The notes under the pieces were generated by a model. The model saw only the letters and a program-made list of their open reading frames with translations. It was not told the DNA's origin and did no database searches. Both the position numbers and the translations under genes were made by a program. Shown here piece by piece: positions 15,835 through 24,644 of a stretch of DNA of 64,000 nucleotides. Source of the DNA: Novosphingobium mathurense (lineage in GTDB: Bacteria; Pseudomonadota; Alphaproteobacteria; Sphingomonadales; Sphingomonadaceae); assembly GCF_900168325.1 (NCBI RefSeq), contig NZ_FVZE01000002.1:843067-907066 (forward strand), written 5' to 3'. Each line of letters opens with the position of its first letter. The first letter of the stretch is position 1.

Positions 15835-17532
15835 TTGGAATATCAGTCACACATCGACGCGCTTTGCCGACACCTTGAGATCGGGCCGTTTCGCGATGCC
15901 CTGGAAATGGCCGGTTGCGAGAGTGACGCGGATACGTGGCGCGCCATCGTGGAAGAAGCCGGGCGGCTTTCCGAAGAGGTGGTTGCGCCGGTCGATCGCG
16001 TCATGGATCGGCAGGGCGCAAGGCTTGTCGATGGTAGGGTCGTCACCGCCGAAGGGCATCTGGCGGCATGGCAGGCTTATGCGCAAGGTGGATGGATCGG
16101 CCTGCCGTTGCCCGAGGAACGCGGCGGCATGGGCCTTCCGCTGGTGCTGCAGACCGCATGCGAGGAGCTGATCAACCGCGCATCGCCTGCTTTCGCGATG
16201 TTGGCGACGCCCAATCGCACGGCGGCGCAACTTCTCGCCGAGGCTGGACCTGACGAGCTGGCAAGCGAATGGGTGCCGCGCCTTCTCGCTGGCGAGTGGG
16301 GTGGTACGATCTGTATTTCGGAGCCTGATGCAGGATCCGACGTCGGGCGTATCCGCACGCGTGCGGTGGCTGACGGGTGCGGAGGCTGGCGCATAACCGG
16401 GGAGAAATGCTGGATATCCTTCGGCGATCACGACCTGACTGCGCGTATCGGGCATTTCATGCTGGCCCGTTCAGGCTCCGAGAGCGGAGTTCGTGGCCTC
16501 AGCCTTTTCCTCGTGCCCGATCGCGATGAGAATGGGCTTCGCAACGGGGTCTTCGTTCGGCGCATCGAGGAAAAGCTGGGCCTTCACGGATCGCCGACTT
16601 GCGCCATGGGGTTCGAGGATGCGCGCGGGTATCTGATCGGCGTGGAAGGGCGCGGCCTTCAGACGCTGTTCCACATGATGCTGCGCATGCGCCTGTCCTG
16701 CGGGCCCCAGGGTATCGGGGTTGCAACCGGCGCGTTCGAGTCAGGCTTGCGCTATTCCCGGGAAAGGCGGCAGGGCGGGCGGCCCGACGAGCCTCCCGTG
16801 CCGATTGCCGAACATGTCGATGTCCAGCGGATGCTGCTGCAGATGGCCGGTCGCATCGAGACCGCGCGAGGGGTCTCGCTGGCCTGTGCAGCTGCCCTGG
16901 ACCTTGTCGCTTGCGCCCCGGATGCCGAGGCGCGGGCCCACTGGTCCTCTGTCGCGCAGTTCCTGTTGCCGCTGGTAAAGGACGGTGCGGCGCGACTTGC
17001 CTTCGATGTGTCGAGCATGGCGCTGCAGGTGTTCGGCGGAGCAGGGTATACGCGCGAATGGCCGGTCGAGCAGCGCCTGCGCGATGCGCGGGTCTTTGCG
17101 GTGTTTGAAGGTACCACCGGGATGCAGGCCACCGATCTCGTCCATCGCCGCATTTGGCGCGAGGAGGGTGAGGGCCTTGCGCGCTTCTTGGCAATGGTTC
17201 GGGCAGACATGTGCGATGATGAACCGTCCCGGCTGCTGGCCGGAAGTATTGCCAGCCTGGAGCGGGTGACGCAGGAGATGGATGGCCTTCGCGATACGCC
17301 ACGCGATGCCGATGCAGGCGCCGTCGCCTATCTCGATCTCTGCGCGATGGTCGCCAGTGGCTGGATTGCCCTGCGCATTCTTCACAGGGCAGGTGACGAT
17401 GGCGTCGCCCGGCGCATGAAATCTGCAGCGGCCTGTTTCCTTGCAGAGTTGCCGATCCATTCGGCGGCGGCGGCTGACCTTGCCTGCCTGGGAGCAGAAA
17501 GGCTCGAGGATTTCGGTCAGCTTTTCGACTGA
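15835..17532 (+). CDS. Acyl-CoA dehydrogenase (FAD)
   Basis: 565-residue flavoprotein, longer than a standard 380-400 residue family member because of a C-terminal helical extension as in the 560-600 residue FadE-like group. Motifs: CISEPDAGSDVGRIRTRA and GEKCWISFGDHDL around the flavin, FGGAGYTREWPVEQRLRDARV, then VFEGTTGMQATDL with the likely catalytic Glu. In this setting it may dehydrogenate the side chain of a phenylpropanoid-CoA, but no CoA ligase is in the window. Start: TTG at 15835 with AGGAG seven bases upstream; no better start is in frame. It converges with the MarR gene (3-base gap). Confidence 0.85.
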   Translation: MEYQSHIDALCRHLEIGPFRDALEMAGCESDADTWRAIVEEAGRLSEEVVAPVDRVMDRQGARLVDGRVVTAEGHLAAWQAYAQGGWIGLPLPEERGGMGLPLVLQTACEELINRASPAFAMLATPNRTAAQLLAEAGPDELASEWVPRLLAGEWGGTICISEPDAGSDVGRIRTRAVADGCGGWRITGEKCWISFGDHDLTARIGHFMLARSGSESGVRGLSLFLVPDRDENGLRNGVFVRRIEEKLGLHGSPTCAMGFEDARGYLIGVEGRGLQTLFHMMLRMRLSCGPQGIGVATGAFESGLRYSRERRQGGRPDEPPVPIAEHVDVQRMLLQMAGRIETARGVSLACAAALDLVACAPDAEARAHWSSVAQFLLPLVKDGAARLAFDVSSMALQVFGGAGYTREWPVEQRLRDARVFAVFEGTTGMQATDLVHRRIWREEGEGLARFLAMVRADMCDDEPSRLLAGSIASLERVTQEMDGLRDTPRDADAGAVAYLDLCAMVASGWIALRILHRAGDDGVARRMKSAAACFLAELPIHSAAAADLACLGAERLEDFGQLFD

Positions 17533-17535
17533 GGC

Positions 17536-18003
17536 TTACACTCCGCCGATGTCGACCTCGTGGATGCGTTTCAGGAGGGCTGCCAGCATGTGGAATTCGG
17601 CTTCGGAAAAGCGCTCCCGCAGCCATCTGCCCAGTTCACCACTGCGTTCATGCGCCGCGGACAGCATGGCCACTCCGGCTTCGGTGATGTCGAGTGTCTG
17701 CCGACGTCGGTCTTCCGCGGATTGCCCGCGCACGATCAGCCCGCGGCCTTCGAGACGGTTGATGATGCCCATCACCGTTGCCCGGTCCATCTGTAGGGTG
17801 CGACCGATGTCCGCCTGAGAGGTGCCCGGGTTTTCGGCAATCAGGAGCATTGCCGTCAGCTGGGTCTGCGTGATTCCGAGATCGCTGAATATCTCCGAGA
17901 AGCGACGCTGCGTGGCGCTTTGCGCCAAGCGCAAATGGAGATCCAGTACGTGGTCCAGGGTGCGGCCAGCTGTCAGTCCTGCGAATGTTTCGGCATCCTT
18001 CAT
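17536..18003 (-). CDS. MarR-family transcriptional regulator
   Basis: 155-residue winged-helix regulator. The DNA-reading helices are in SQADIGRTLQMDRATVMGII, followed by the wing RLEGRGLIVR and ending in a dimerisation helix. MarR proteins in aromatic catabolism commonly bind a phenolic acid or its CoA ester and release the DNA. It is divergent from the lignostilbene dioxygenase with a 105-base shared control region, so it most likely represses that gene and itself. Vanillin, vanillate or a stilbene would be reasonable effectors, though this is inference. Confidence 0.88.
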   Translation of the reverse strand: MKDAETFAGLTAGRTLDHVLDLHLRLAQSATQRRFSEIFSDLGITQTQLTAMLLIAENPGTSQADIGRTLQMDRATVMGIINRLEGRGLIVRGQSAEDRRRQTLDITEAGVAMLSAAHERSGELGRWLRERFSEAEFHMLAALLKRIHEVDIGGV

Positions 18004-18108
18004 TTTCCCCTGTTGCTTGCGTTTTCGGGAATCGTCAAGCGATGCCTTGGAATAAATATGTTAGTGGTGCATACAAAATTTACCGAAAGTATCTGAGCTG
18101 GAGAGGCC
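18004..18108 (+). promoter_or_regulatory. Divergent promoter region MarR / lignostilbene dioxygenase
   Basis: The AT-rich part (18050-18080) contains TATG (18057-18060), nine bases, CATA (18070-18073), a short dyad of the size MarR dimers use, overlapping TTAGTGG (18061-18067), which also occurs in the ligF promoter region (9976-9982). GGAGAGG precedes the dioxygenase ATG. Operator call is tentative. Confidence 0.4.
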
Positions 18109-19578
18109 ATGTCCCACTTTCCCGAGACGCCGAACTTCACGGGCTTCAATACCCCGTCCCGCATCGAAGCCGACATCGCGGATCTTGCCTACAAGGGGAC
18201 GATCCCGGGCGAACTCAACGGTGCCTTCTTTCGGGTTCAGCCCGACCCGCAGTTCCCGCCCCGGCTGGGTGATGACATCGCGTTCAATGGCGACGGGATG
18301 ATCACCCGCTTCCACATTCACGACGGGCAATGCGATCTGCGCCAGCGCTGGGCGAGAACCGACAAGTGGCTGCGTGAAAGAGAGGCAGGGCGCGGTCTGT
18401 TCGGCGCCTATCGCAATCCGCTTACGGACGATGAATCGGTCAAGGGTGTCTACCGGTCGACGGCGAATACCAATGCCTGGATCTATGCGGGAAAGCTCTG
18501 GGCCATGAAGGAAGACAGTCCTGCCTTGCTGATGGATCCCGCTTCGATGGAGACGATCGGTTTCGAAACTTTCGAAGGGGCGATGCGGGGGCAAACTTTC
18601 ACCGCGCATCCCAAGGTGGATCCGAAGACCGGCAACATGGTGGCGATCGGCTATGCCGCTTCGGGCCTGTGCAGCGACGACGTGGCCTACTACGAAGTCG
18701 ATCGAGGCGGAACGCTGGTCCGTGAAGTCTGGTTCAAGGCGCCCTACTACTGCATGATGCATGACTTCGCGATCACCGAGGACTATCTCGTCATCCACAT
18801 CGTTCCCTCGACCGGCAGTTGGGAGCGGCTCGAGCAGGGGCTCCCGCACTTCGGATTCGATAGGACGATGCCCGTCTACCTCGGCGTCCTGCCGCGCTGC
18901 GAGAGCGTGACCGGCGATCAGGTACGCTGGTTTCGCAGGGACAATTGCTTTGCCAGCCATGTCCTCAATGCCTGGCAGGAGGGATCGCAGATCCACTTCC
19001 TGACCGCCGAGGCAAAGAACAACATGTTCCCGTTTTTCCCCGATGTGCATGGTGCGCCGTTCAACGGGCGGGAGGCCATGAGCTATCTGACCGACTGGAC
19101 GGTCGACTTGGCGTCCAACGGTGCCGACTTTTCGGCGATCACACGCCTTACCGACACGGCGGCCGAGTTCCCCCGCATCGATGACCGATTCACCGGTCGC
19201 AGGACCCGCTATGGCTGGATGCTGGAAATGGACATGCGCCGTCCTGTCGAGATCCGTGGTGGAAGCGCAGGAGGGTTGCTGATGAACTGCCTGTTCCTGA
19301 AAGACCTGGAGACAGGATGCGAGCAGCACTGGTGGTGCGGTCCCGTCAGCAGCCTGCAGGAACCCTGTTTCGCGCCGCGTTCTCCGGATGCCCCGGAAGG
19401 GGATGGCTGGATTCTGCAGGTCTGCAATCGTCTGGAAGAACAACGCAGCGACTTGTTGATCTTCGATGCGCTGGAGATCGGAAAGGGCCCGGTGGCGACC
19501 ATCGAAGTGCCGATCCGCCTGCGCTTCGGCCTTCACGGCAACTGGGCCGATGCCGACGCCATCGGCCTTGCCGCCTGA
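18109..19578 (+). CDS. lsdD: Lignostilbene alpha,beta-dioxygenase (carotenoid cleavage family)
   Basis: 489-residue non-haem iron(II) dioxygenase, colinear with NOV1 of Novosphingobium aromaticivorans. The four iron histidines fall at 167, 218, 284 and 476, and the residues that recognise the 4-hydroxyl of the stilbene, Tyr101, Lys134 and Glu353, are all present at the NOV1 positions. It cleaves the central double bond of 4-hydroxystilbenes such as lignostilbene to two aromatic aldehydes (vanillin). Lignostilbene arises from beta-1 diarylpropane dimers after loss of formaldehyde, and a candidate for that lyase is encoded at 23841-24605. The symbol lsdD is by analogy; several LSD paralogues exist in sphingomonads. 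Likely controlled by the divergent MarR gene. Confidence 0.9.
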   Translation: MSHFPETPNFTGFNTPSRIEADIADLAYKGTIPGELNGAFFRVQPDPQFPPRLGDDIAFNGDGMITRFHIHDGQCDLRQRWARTDKWLREREAGRGLFGAYRNPLTDDESVKGVYRSTANTNAWIYAGKLWAMKEDSPALLMDPASMETIGFETFEGAMRGQTFTAHPKVDPKTGNMVAIGYAASGLCSDDVAYYEVDRGGTLVREVWFKAPYYCMMHDFAITEDYLVIHIVPSTGSWERLEQGLPHFGFDRTMPVYLGVLPRCESVTGDQVRWFRRDNCFASHVLNAWQEGSQIHFLTAEAKNNMFPFFPDVHGAPFNGREAMSYLTDWTVDLASNGADFSAITRLTDTAAEFPRIDDRFTGRRTRYGWMLEMDMRRPVEIRGGSAGGLLMNCLFLKDLETGCEQHWWCGPVSSLQEPCFAPRSPDAPEGDGWILQVCNRLEEQRSDLLIFDALEIGKGPVATIEVPIRLRFGLHGNWADADAIGLAA

Positions 19579-19597
19579 AGAAACGGTAGGGGAAGTC

Positions 19598-19627
19598 GCG
19601 CCGGCCTTCAGGCAGGCTGGCCGGCGC
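19598..19627. terminator. Hairpin between convergent genes
   Basis: GCGCCGGCC (19598-19606) and GGCCGGCGC (19619-19627) form a perfect 9-bp stem with a 12-base loop between the dioxygenase and the leftward MFS gene, covering that gene's stop. No T-run, so a weak bidirectional terminator at best. Confidence 0.45.
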
Positions 19628-21245
19628 GCTTCAGGAGATTGCCTTCGTCGCGGGCAGAGCGCCGGGCGATCAGTACCATCAGGACGACAATCGGCACTGC
19701 CACGAAGTTGATGCACAGCAATGCAAGGCGAAGGTCGCCGGTGGCATCCGACACCAATCCGACGACGTAAGGCCCAACGCCCATGCCAAGGATCGTCATG
19801 ACCAGCAGATACAGGCTGGCGGTCAGACCACGCATGCGCGGGAGAACCTGATCATAGAGGATCGCATAAAGCGGGGGCATCCAACCGGTCAAAAGCAGGC
19901 CGTAGAAGACGAAGCGCAAATAGAAGTCGGAAGGCGCATCTGCCGTGTAAACCCAAAGCGAAAGCAGCGGGGACGCGCCCATCGATATGAGCGCGATCAT
20001 GGCGCGGCCGCTGCTGGGAAAGCGCTGGTGCAGACGATCGGACAACGGTCCCCAGACCAGCGGACCGACTATTCCTGTCGCGGCCGAAAGCAGGCCGAAC
20101 TGCAAGGCGGCTTCGGAAAGCGAGAGATCGTAGCTGCGGATCAGGAAGCTCGGATTGAATGCCATCAAGCCGTAGTTGATCGCCGATTGCAGCGTGCCGA
20201 CCGCGATTGCCATTATGAGTGTCGGTGAGCCGGCGAGCACGCGGAATGCCTGGCTGTCGCTGGCCTTGATGCCTTGCAGCAGGTTCACGATGGTCAGCAG
20301 GCCGATGCCGATGACCAGCCATTGCAGGACATGGGGATCGACGGCGAACGAGCCGAAGCCCAGCGGCGGGCGCGGCGAGTGTGCCGCGCCAATCCGGGAC
20401 AGGAAGGCCATGCCAAGTACCAGCGCGAAGATCACGGCAAGGTTCAGGGCAATGCTGCGGGGGCCAGCCTTGCGGCGCTTCATGGCGAGGAGGTGCAGTC
20501 CCGGCGTGACGGCACCGAGCAGGGCAAGGCTGGAAAGGAACGGATGCGGATCGGTAGGGGAAGAGATACCGTCCATCGCACCGCGTTCCGGTTCTTTCAG
20601 GCGCCAGAGAAACCAGGCCAGGATGAAGCCCGGCGTTGCCGCGACGAGGAAGGCGAACTGCCAGCCGCGCAAGTTGAATGGGGCTTCGCCGGGCGGGAAT
20701 GCATCGGCCCAGGTCTGTGCAGCGACCCCGCCCAGGACGAGCGATCCGCCAAGCCCCAGCGCGATGGCCGCAGCGAGGACCGCCATGACGAAACCGCGAC
20801 GATGGCGCGGCCAATAGTCGTAGATCAGCGATGTGCCCGCAGGCTGCGTCGCCGCTTCGCCTATACCGACGCACAGGCGCGATGCGGCGAGCATCGCAAA
20901 GCTGGACGTCAGGCCGGCCACCGCTGTGGCTGCCGACCACAACAGGATGCTCAATGACAGCAGGCGACCCCGCAGCCAGCCGTCTGCCAGGCGTCCGACC
21001 GGCAGCGAGAACAGGGCATAGAACAAGGCGAAAACCGTTCCGAACAACAGGCCCATCTCGGCATCGCCGATCTTCAGGTCCTCCTTGATCGCCGGCGCGA
21101 GAATGGCGAGGATCTGCCGATCGAGCAGACTCAGCGCATTGGTGAGTGAGATCAGCGCCAGCGCGTACCATCCGCCCCGGGCGATTTGGCGTGGCGCTTC
21201 GAAAGTGCGATCCGGCCCGGAGGCGTTCCTGACGTCCGCCTTCAC
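19608..21245 (-). CDS. MFS transporter (spinster-like)
   Basis: About 545 residues, roughly 12 membrane helices with a long central loop (residues ~205-285), inner membrane. The ISLTNALSLLDRQILAI segment in helix 1, GRLADGWLRGR, and the GIGEAATQPAG motif in helix 5 fit the spinster-like MFS group common in sphingomonad aromatic clusters. The start is placed at the GTG at 21245, which overlaps the stop of ligW (GTGA); the GTG at 21257 would add four residues. Last gene of a leftward run with ligW, so it may move 5-carboxyvanillate, vanillate or a related acid; direction and substrate are unknown. Confidence 0.82.
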   Translation of the reverse strand: MKADVRNASGPDRTFEAPRQIARGGWYALALISLTNALSLLDRQILAILAPAIKEDLKIGDAEMGLLFGTVFALFYALFSLPVGRLADGWLRGRLLSLSILLWSAATAVAGLTSSFAMLAASRLCVGIGEAATQPAGTSLIYDYWPRHRRGFVMAVLAAAIALGLGGSLVLGGVAAQTWADAFPPGEAPFNLRGWQFAFLVAATPGFILAWFLWRLKEPERGAMDGISSPTDPHPFLSSLALLGAVTPGLHLLAMKRRKAGPRSIALNLAVIFALVLGMAFLSRIGAAHSPRPPLGFGSFAVDPHVLQWLVIGIGLLTIVNLLQGIKASDSQAFRVLAGSPTLIMAIAVGTLQSAINYGLMAFNPSFLIRSYDLSLSEAALQFGLLSAATGIVGPLVWGPLSDRLHQRFPSSGRAMIALISMGASPLLSLWVYTADAPSDFYLRFVFYGLLLTGWMPPLYAILYDQVLPRMRGLTASLYLLVMTILGMGVGPYVVGLVSDATGDLRLALLCINFVAVPIVVLMVLIARRSARDEGNLLKRAGQPA

Positions 21246-22312
21246 AGGTTGAACCACCGTTCTGCATTGGTCTGGAAGAACTTGCGCTTGCTCTGCGGTG
21301 AGAGGTTCATCGCATCGAGAGCGCGCACTTCATCGGCTTCGTACTGGTAGGGATAGTCCATGGCGTACATCACCCGATCCTCGCCCATCACCTGCCGGGC
21401 GAATTGAATGGCAGGTTCCCAGGCCATGCCGCTGCAGGTCACGAGGACGTTACTGCGGAAATACCCGGCGATCGTCTTTTGCAACGGACGCATGCGTTCG
21501 TATCGCTGCGAACGGATGCCGGCCTGATGCATGTAGTCGAGGCGGTAGAGCCAGTAGGGCAGGGCCTCGCCCATATGGCCGACCACGATCTGAAGGTCCG
21601 GGTAGCGATCGAAGATGCCGGCGGTGATGAGGCGCAGCAGATGCATGCCCGTTTCGACTCCGAAGCCGTAGATCGCGCCGTCGAGGCCGGCGTCCAGTAG
21701 AGGGGCGATCATGGAATCGGGCGGCGTGCCGGGATGGATGTATAGCGGTTGGCCCACTTCGCTCAGCGCCCGGAAGATCGGGTCGAAGTACGGCTCGTCC
21801 AGATACCGGCCTTGCGTGTGACTGTTGATCTGGACGCCCTTGAAGCCGAGCTGCGTTGCGCCCCGCAGGATTTCGTGTGCTGACCACTGTGGATCCTGCG
21901 GTGCGACGGCGGTCATGCCGATAAAGCGGTCGGGGTGGGCTGCGCAGCGCTCGGCCAGACAGTCGTTCGCGTTGCCGGCGATGCGCCGTGCCTCTTCCAG
22001 GGCGTGAAGCGGCTGCACGCCGGGAGAGGTCAGCGCCAGCACCGCCTTGTCGATCCCGGCCGCGTCCATGTCGGCGAGGCGTTGATCGCCAAGGTCCAGC
22101 AGGCGTTCGATGATCTGCGTTGCCCGTTCGCTCGGGCTCTGCGCATAAAATCCCCACAGCGAGGTCATGCCGAGGTCCGCGGTACCGTCGCGTACCATTC
22201 GCAGATACACCTCGATCTGGTCCCGCGTGGCGAAGGCTTCCTCGGTAGCGATGCGCAAGTAGCCTTGCCCGCCGCCGGTCTGCAGATCGGCGGTTGTCGC
22301 GATATCTGACAT
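21242..22312 (-). CDS. ligW: 5-carboxyvanillate decarboxylase LigW
   Basis: 356-residue amidohydrolase-fold decarboxylase that closely follows LigW: GYLRIATEEAFATR, GMTSLWGFYAQSPSERATQI, QINSHTQGRYLDEP, PLYIHPGTPPDSM, VGHMGEALPYWLYRLDYMHQ and MYAMDYPYQYEADEV are all intact. The manganese site uses a Glu of the N-terminal EE pair (24/25), the His of YIHP and the Asp of AMDYP. The enzyme removes the 5-carboxyl of 5-carboxyvanillate to give vanillate, the last step of 5,5-prime-dehydrodivanillate (biphenyl) breakdown. It lies 14 bases after the aldehyde dehydrogenase and overlaps the MFS start. No other DDVA-pathway gene (ligX, ligZ, ligY) is in the window. Confidence 0.92.
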   Translation of the reverse strand: MSDIATTADLQTGGGQGYLRIATEEAFATRDQIEVYLRMVRDGTADLGMTSLWGFYAQSPSERATQIIERLLDLGDQRLADMDAAGIDKAVLALTSPGVQPLHALEEARRIAGNANDCLAERCAAHPDRFIGMTAVAPQDPQWSAHEILRGATQLGFKGVQINSHTQGRYLDEPYFDPIFRALSEVGQPLYIHPGTPPDSMIAPLLDAGLDGAIYGFGVETGMHLLRLITAGIFDRYPDLQIVVGHMGEALPYWLYRLDYMHQAGIRSQRYERMRPLQKTIAGYFRSNVLVTCSGMAWEPAIQFARQVMGEDRVMYAMDYPYQYEADEVRALDAMNLSPQSKRKFFQTNAERWFNL

Positions 22313-22326
22313 CTTGCGAATTCCCT

Positions 22327-23757
22327 TCAGCCTTCGTGGACGGCTTTTGCAATCAGGCAGGCCATGAGCCCTTCCGGTCCATCTTCATGGCCATGACCGG
22401 ACCATTTGACCCCGCCAAAGGGCGCATCTGCACCGCCGATCATGGCGGTGTTGATCCCGAGCATCCCGGCTTCAAGCTGTGCGGCGAGCCGCTTCTGGCG
22501 AGCACTGTCCTGCGTCCACGCATAAGCGGCGAGGCCGTAGGGCAGGCGATTGCCCTCCGCGATCATGGCTTCCTCGTTAGCGTAGCGGTTGATCAGGGCG
22601 ACCGGCCCGAAAGGTTCGTCATTCATGACCCGCGCCGCCGTCGGAACGTCGCGAAGGACAGTTGGCGCGTAGAAGAAGCCGCGGTTTCCAAGGCGTTCGC
22701 CGCCGGTCTCCAGCCGGGCTCCCGCTTCGAGCGCTTCCTTCACAAGCGTATCGATCGCTTCCACCCTGCGGGCATTGGCGAGCGGCCCAACCTGGCTTGC
22801 AGGGGCGAGGCCATCCCCGACCTTGAGCGCCTTCGCCCGTTCGGCAAAACCGTCGCAGAAGGCCTCGAAGATGCCGTCTTCGACTATGAAGCGCGTCGGC
22901 GAAACGCACACCTGTCCGGCATTGCGATACTTCTGCGCGACAAGCGTATCGAGCGCGCGGTCGAGGTCGGCATCTTCGAAGACCAGCACGGGGCCGTGGC
23001 CCCCCAGCTCCATTGTCGTGCGCTGCAGGCCCGCCGCGGCAAGGGCGCCGAGGTGGCGGCCCACCGCAGTCGATCCGGTGAAGGAGAGCTTGCGGATCAC
23101 CGGGCTTGCCAGCAGGTGCCGGCTGACTTCATCCGGTACGCCGAATACGGCCTGCGCCACAGAGGGTGGCAAGCCTGCATCCAACAGGCACTGCAGGACA
23201 GCCAGAGCTGACGCGGGCGTTTCTTCCGCCGCCTTGAGAATGACCGAGCAGCCTGCGGCTATCGGTGCCCCGAGCTTCCTGCCGGGATTGCCGATCGGGA
23301 AGTTCCAGGGCGCGAAGGCTGCGAGGGGGCCGACCGGTTCATACTGGACGGTCGATCGCATCCCCTCGGGCCGCACGAGGGTCCGCCCATAGATGCGAAA
23401 GGTTTCGCCAGCATAGAATTCGAACAGGCCGATGTTCATTGCTACTTCGATGCGCGCTTCGGCGAGCGTCTTGCCTTGTTCGAGCACGGCGACCTGCGCG
23501 ATGTCCTCGCATCGTTCGCGCATCAGTCGCGCCGCGCCCTGCAGCACCGCGGCGCGTTCCTGCGGCGATGACTTGCGCCAGAGCCGGAAGCCGGATGCGG
23601 CGACATCGAGGGCGCGGTCAAGATCCTCAGCACTGGCGAGCGGCAGTTCAGCCAGCCTTTCGCCGGTGGCCGGATTGAGCACGGCGTGGGTGCGTCGCCC
23701 TTCGCCGGATATGCGCTCGCCGTCGATGATCATGGAAAGCTTGGGGTACTGGATCAT
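22327..23757 (-). CDS. NAD(P)-dependent aldehyde dehydrogenase (succinate-semialdehyde type)
   Basis: 476-residue aldehyde dehydrogenase. APWNFPIGNP contains the oxyanion Asn, MELGGHGPVLVFED the general base Glu, and NAGQVCVSPTRF the nucleophilic Cys. It is closer to the GabD-like subfamily than the ALDH at 12624-14060, so the two probably have different substrates. Upstream of ligW and downstream of the NTF2-like gene on the same strand, it could oxidise vanillin made by the stilbene dioxygenase or scavenge a short aldehyde. The 83-base gap to the NTF2-like gene allows either a shared or separate promoter. Confidence 0.85.
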   Translation of the reverse strand: MIQYPKLSMIIDGERISGEGRRTHAVLNPATGERLAELPLASAEDLDRALDVAASGFRLWRKSSPQERAAVLQGAARLMRERCEDIAQVAVLEQGKTLAEARIEVAMNIGLFEFYAGETFRIYGRTLVRPEGMRSTVQYEPVGPLAAFAPWNFPIGNPGRKLGAPIAAGCSVILKAAEETPASALAVLQCLLDAGLPPSVAQAVFGVPDEVSRHLLASPVIRKLSFTGSTAVGRHLGALAAAGLQRTTMELGGHGPVLVFEDADLDRALDTLVAQKYRNAGQVCVSPTRFIVEDGIFEAFCDGFAERAKALKVGDGLAPASQVGPLANARRVEAIDTLVKEALEAGARLETGGERLGNRGFFYAPTVLRDVPTAARVMNDEPFGPVALINRYANEEAMIAEGNRLPYGLAAYAWTQDSARQKRLAAQLEAGMLGINTAMIGGADAPFGGVKWSGHGHEDGPEGLMACLIAKAVHEG

Positions 23758-23840
23758 GCCTCACCTGGATCGTGGCGATGGCAAACCTAGCGCCGCGCAG
23801 GCGCGTGCGGCGACAGGTCTGCCGATGGGGATGGCTGGGA

Positions 23841-24605
23841 TTATGTGGCGGGGAAGCCTTCCTTGCGCGCGTGTTCGCGATCGATGTCACCTTGCCAGCG
23901 CTGCGCGACCATCGGCTTGCCGGTGATCGGGTGAGGCATGTGGAAGGGCAGGAGCTTGTGGGTAGGCCAGAGCCAGTGGTCTTCGATCAGGGCGTCGGGG
24001 CCGCTTGGGTCCTTCGGATAAAGTTCCTTGGGGAAGGGTACATATTCGGCTTTCGTGAAAGCCCAGCCCTTGTCGAAATCGGCATGCCAGTGCGGGAAGT
24101 AGTTGAGCACATGGATGCGCCACACGCCGTCCACCTTGCGATAGGTGTTCTCGTAAATGCCGCCTTCCCACCATTGCCGCACGCTTGCCGTGAGCGGATT
24201 GGAAGTGTCGACGAAATCGCGATGGCGACCGGCCTGCATCATCGAGCGGGCCCGGGCATGGGCCGTAACGCCATCGGGATCGATCGTGACGATATCCTGC
24301 AATTGCGGATGATCGAGCAGAAAGCCGTCGATCGGACCGTTGTTGCCGTGGGTGAAGCGCTTCTGGAACCGTTCGACGTAGAGACGGTGCACGCCTTCCT
24401 TGCCCTTCCAGAGGCCGCCGAAGAAGCGAACTTCGCCGTCGTCCGTGAAAAGGTCGATGACCTCGTTGTACATGCATTTGTCGATCAGGTAGCCGTAGAG
24501 GTGCTGCAGCTTGCGCACGTCCAGTTCATCTTCGCGTTGGGTAAGACGCTGTGCGAGGTTCGCGACTTGCGCCTCGAGGGCGCCAATGCGCTCGTCGTCT
24601 GCCAT
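23841..24605 (-). CDS. NTF2/SnoaL-like protein, candidate diarylpropane lyase (LdpA-like)
   Basis: 254-residue protein with an N-terminal coiled-coil helix (ERIGALEAQVANLAQRLTQ), then an NTF2/SnoaL cone (VRKLQHLYGYLIDK, VIDLFTDDGEVRFF, GIYENTYRKVDGVWRIHVLN) and a C-terminal tail rich in Trp, Pro and His. Sphingomonads carry a cofactorless NTF2-family enzyme, LdpA, that converts the beta-1 dimer diguaiacylpropanediol to lignostilbene and formaldehyde. A SnoaL-like protein of similar size in the same island as a NOV1-type stilbene dioxygenase is a good candidate. I recognise the fold confidently, the specific function only from context and recalled family. AAGGAG precedes the ATG. The gene is 39 bases after the upstream MFS gene. 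Confidence 0.75.
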   Translation of the reverse strand: MADDERIGALEAQVANLAQRLTQREDELDVRKLQHLYGYLIDKCMYNEVIDLFTDDGEVRFFGGLWKGKEGVHRLYVERFQKRFTHGNNGPIDGFLLDHPQLQDIVTIDPDGVTAHARARSMMQAGRHRDFVDTSNPLTASVRQWWEGGIYENTYRKVDGVWRIHVLNYFPHWHADFDKGWAFTKAEYVPFPKELYPKDPSGPDALIEDHWLWPTHKLLPFHMPHPITGKPMVAQRWQGDIDREHARKEGFPAT

Positions 24606-24644
24606 TTCAGTTTTCTCCTTGCTGTTATGGGTGCCGGCCGGACA

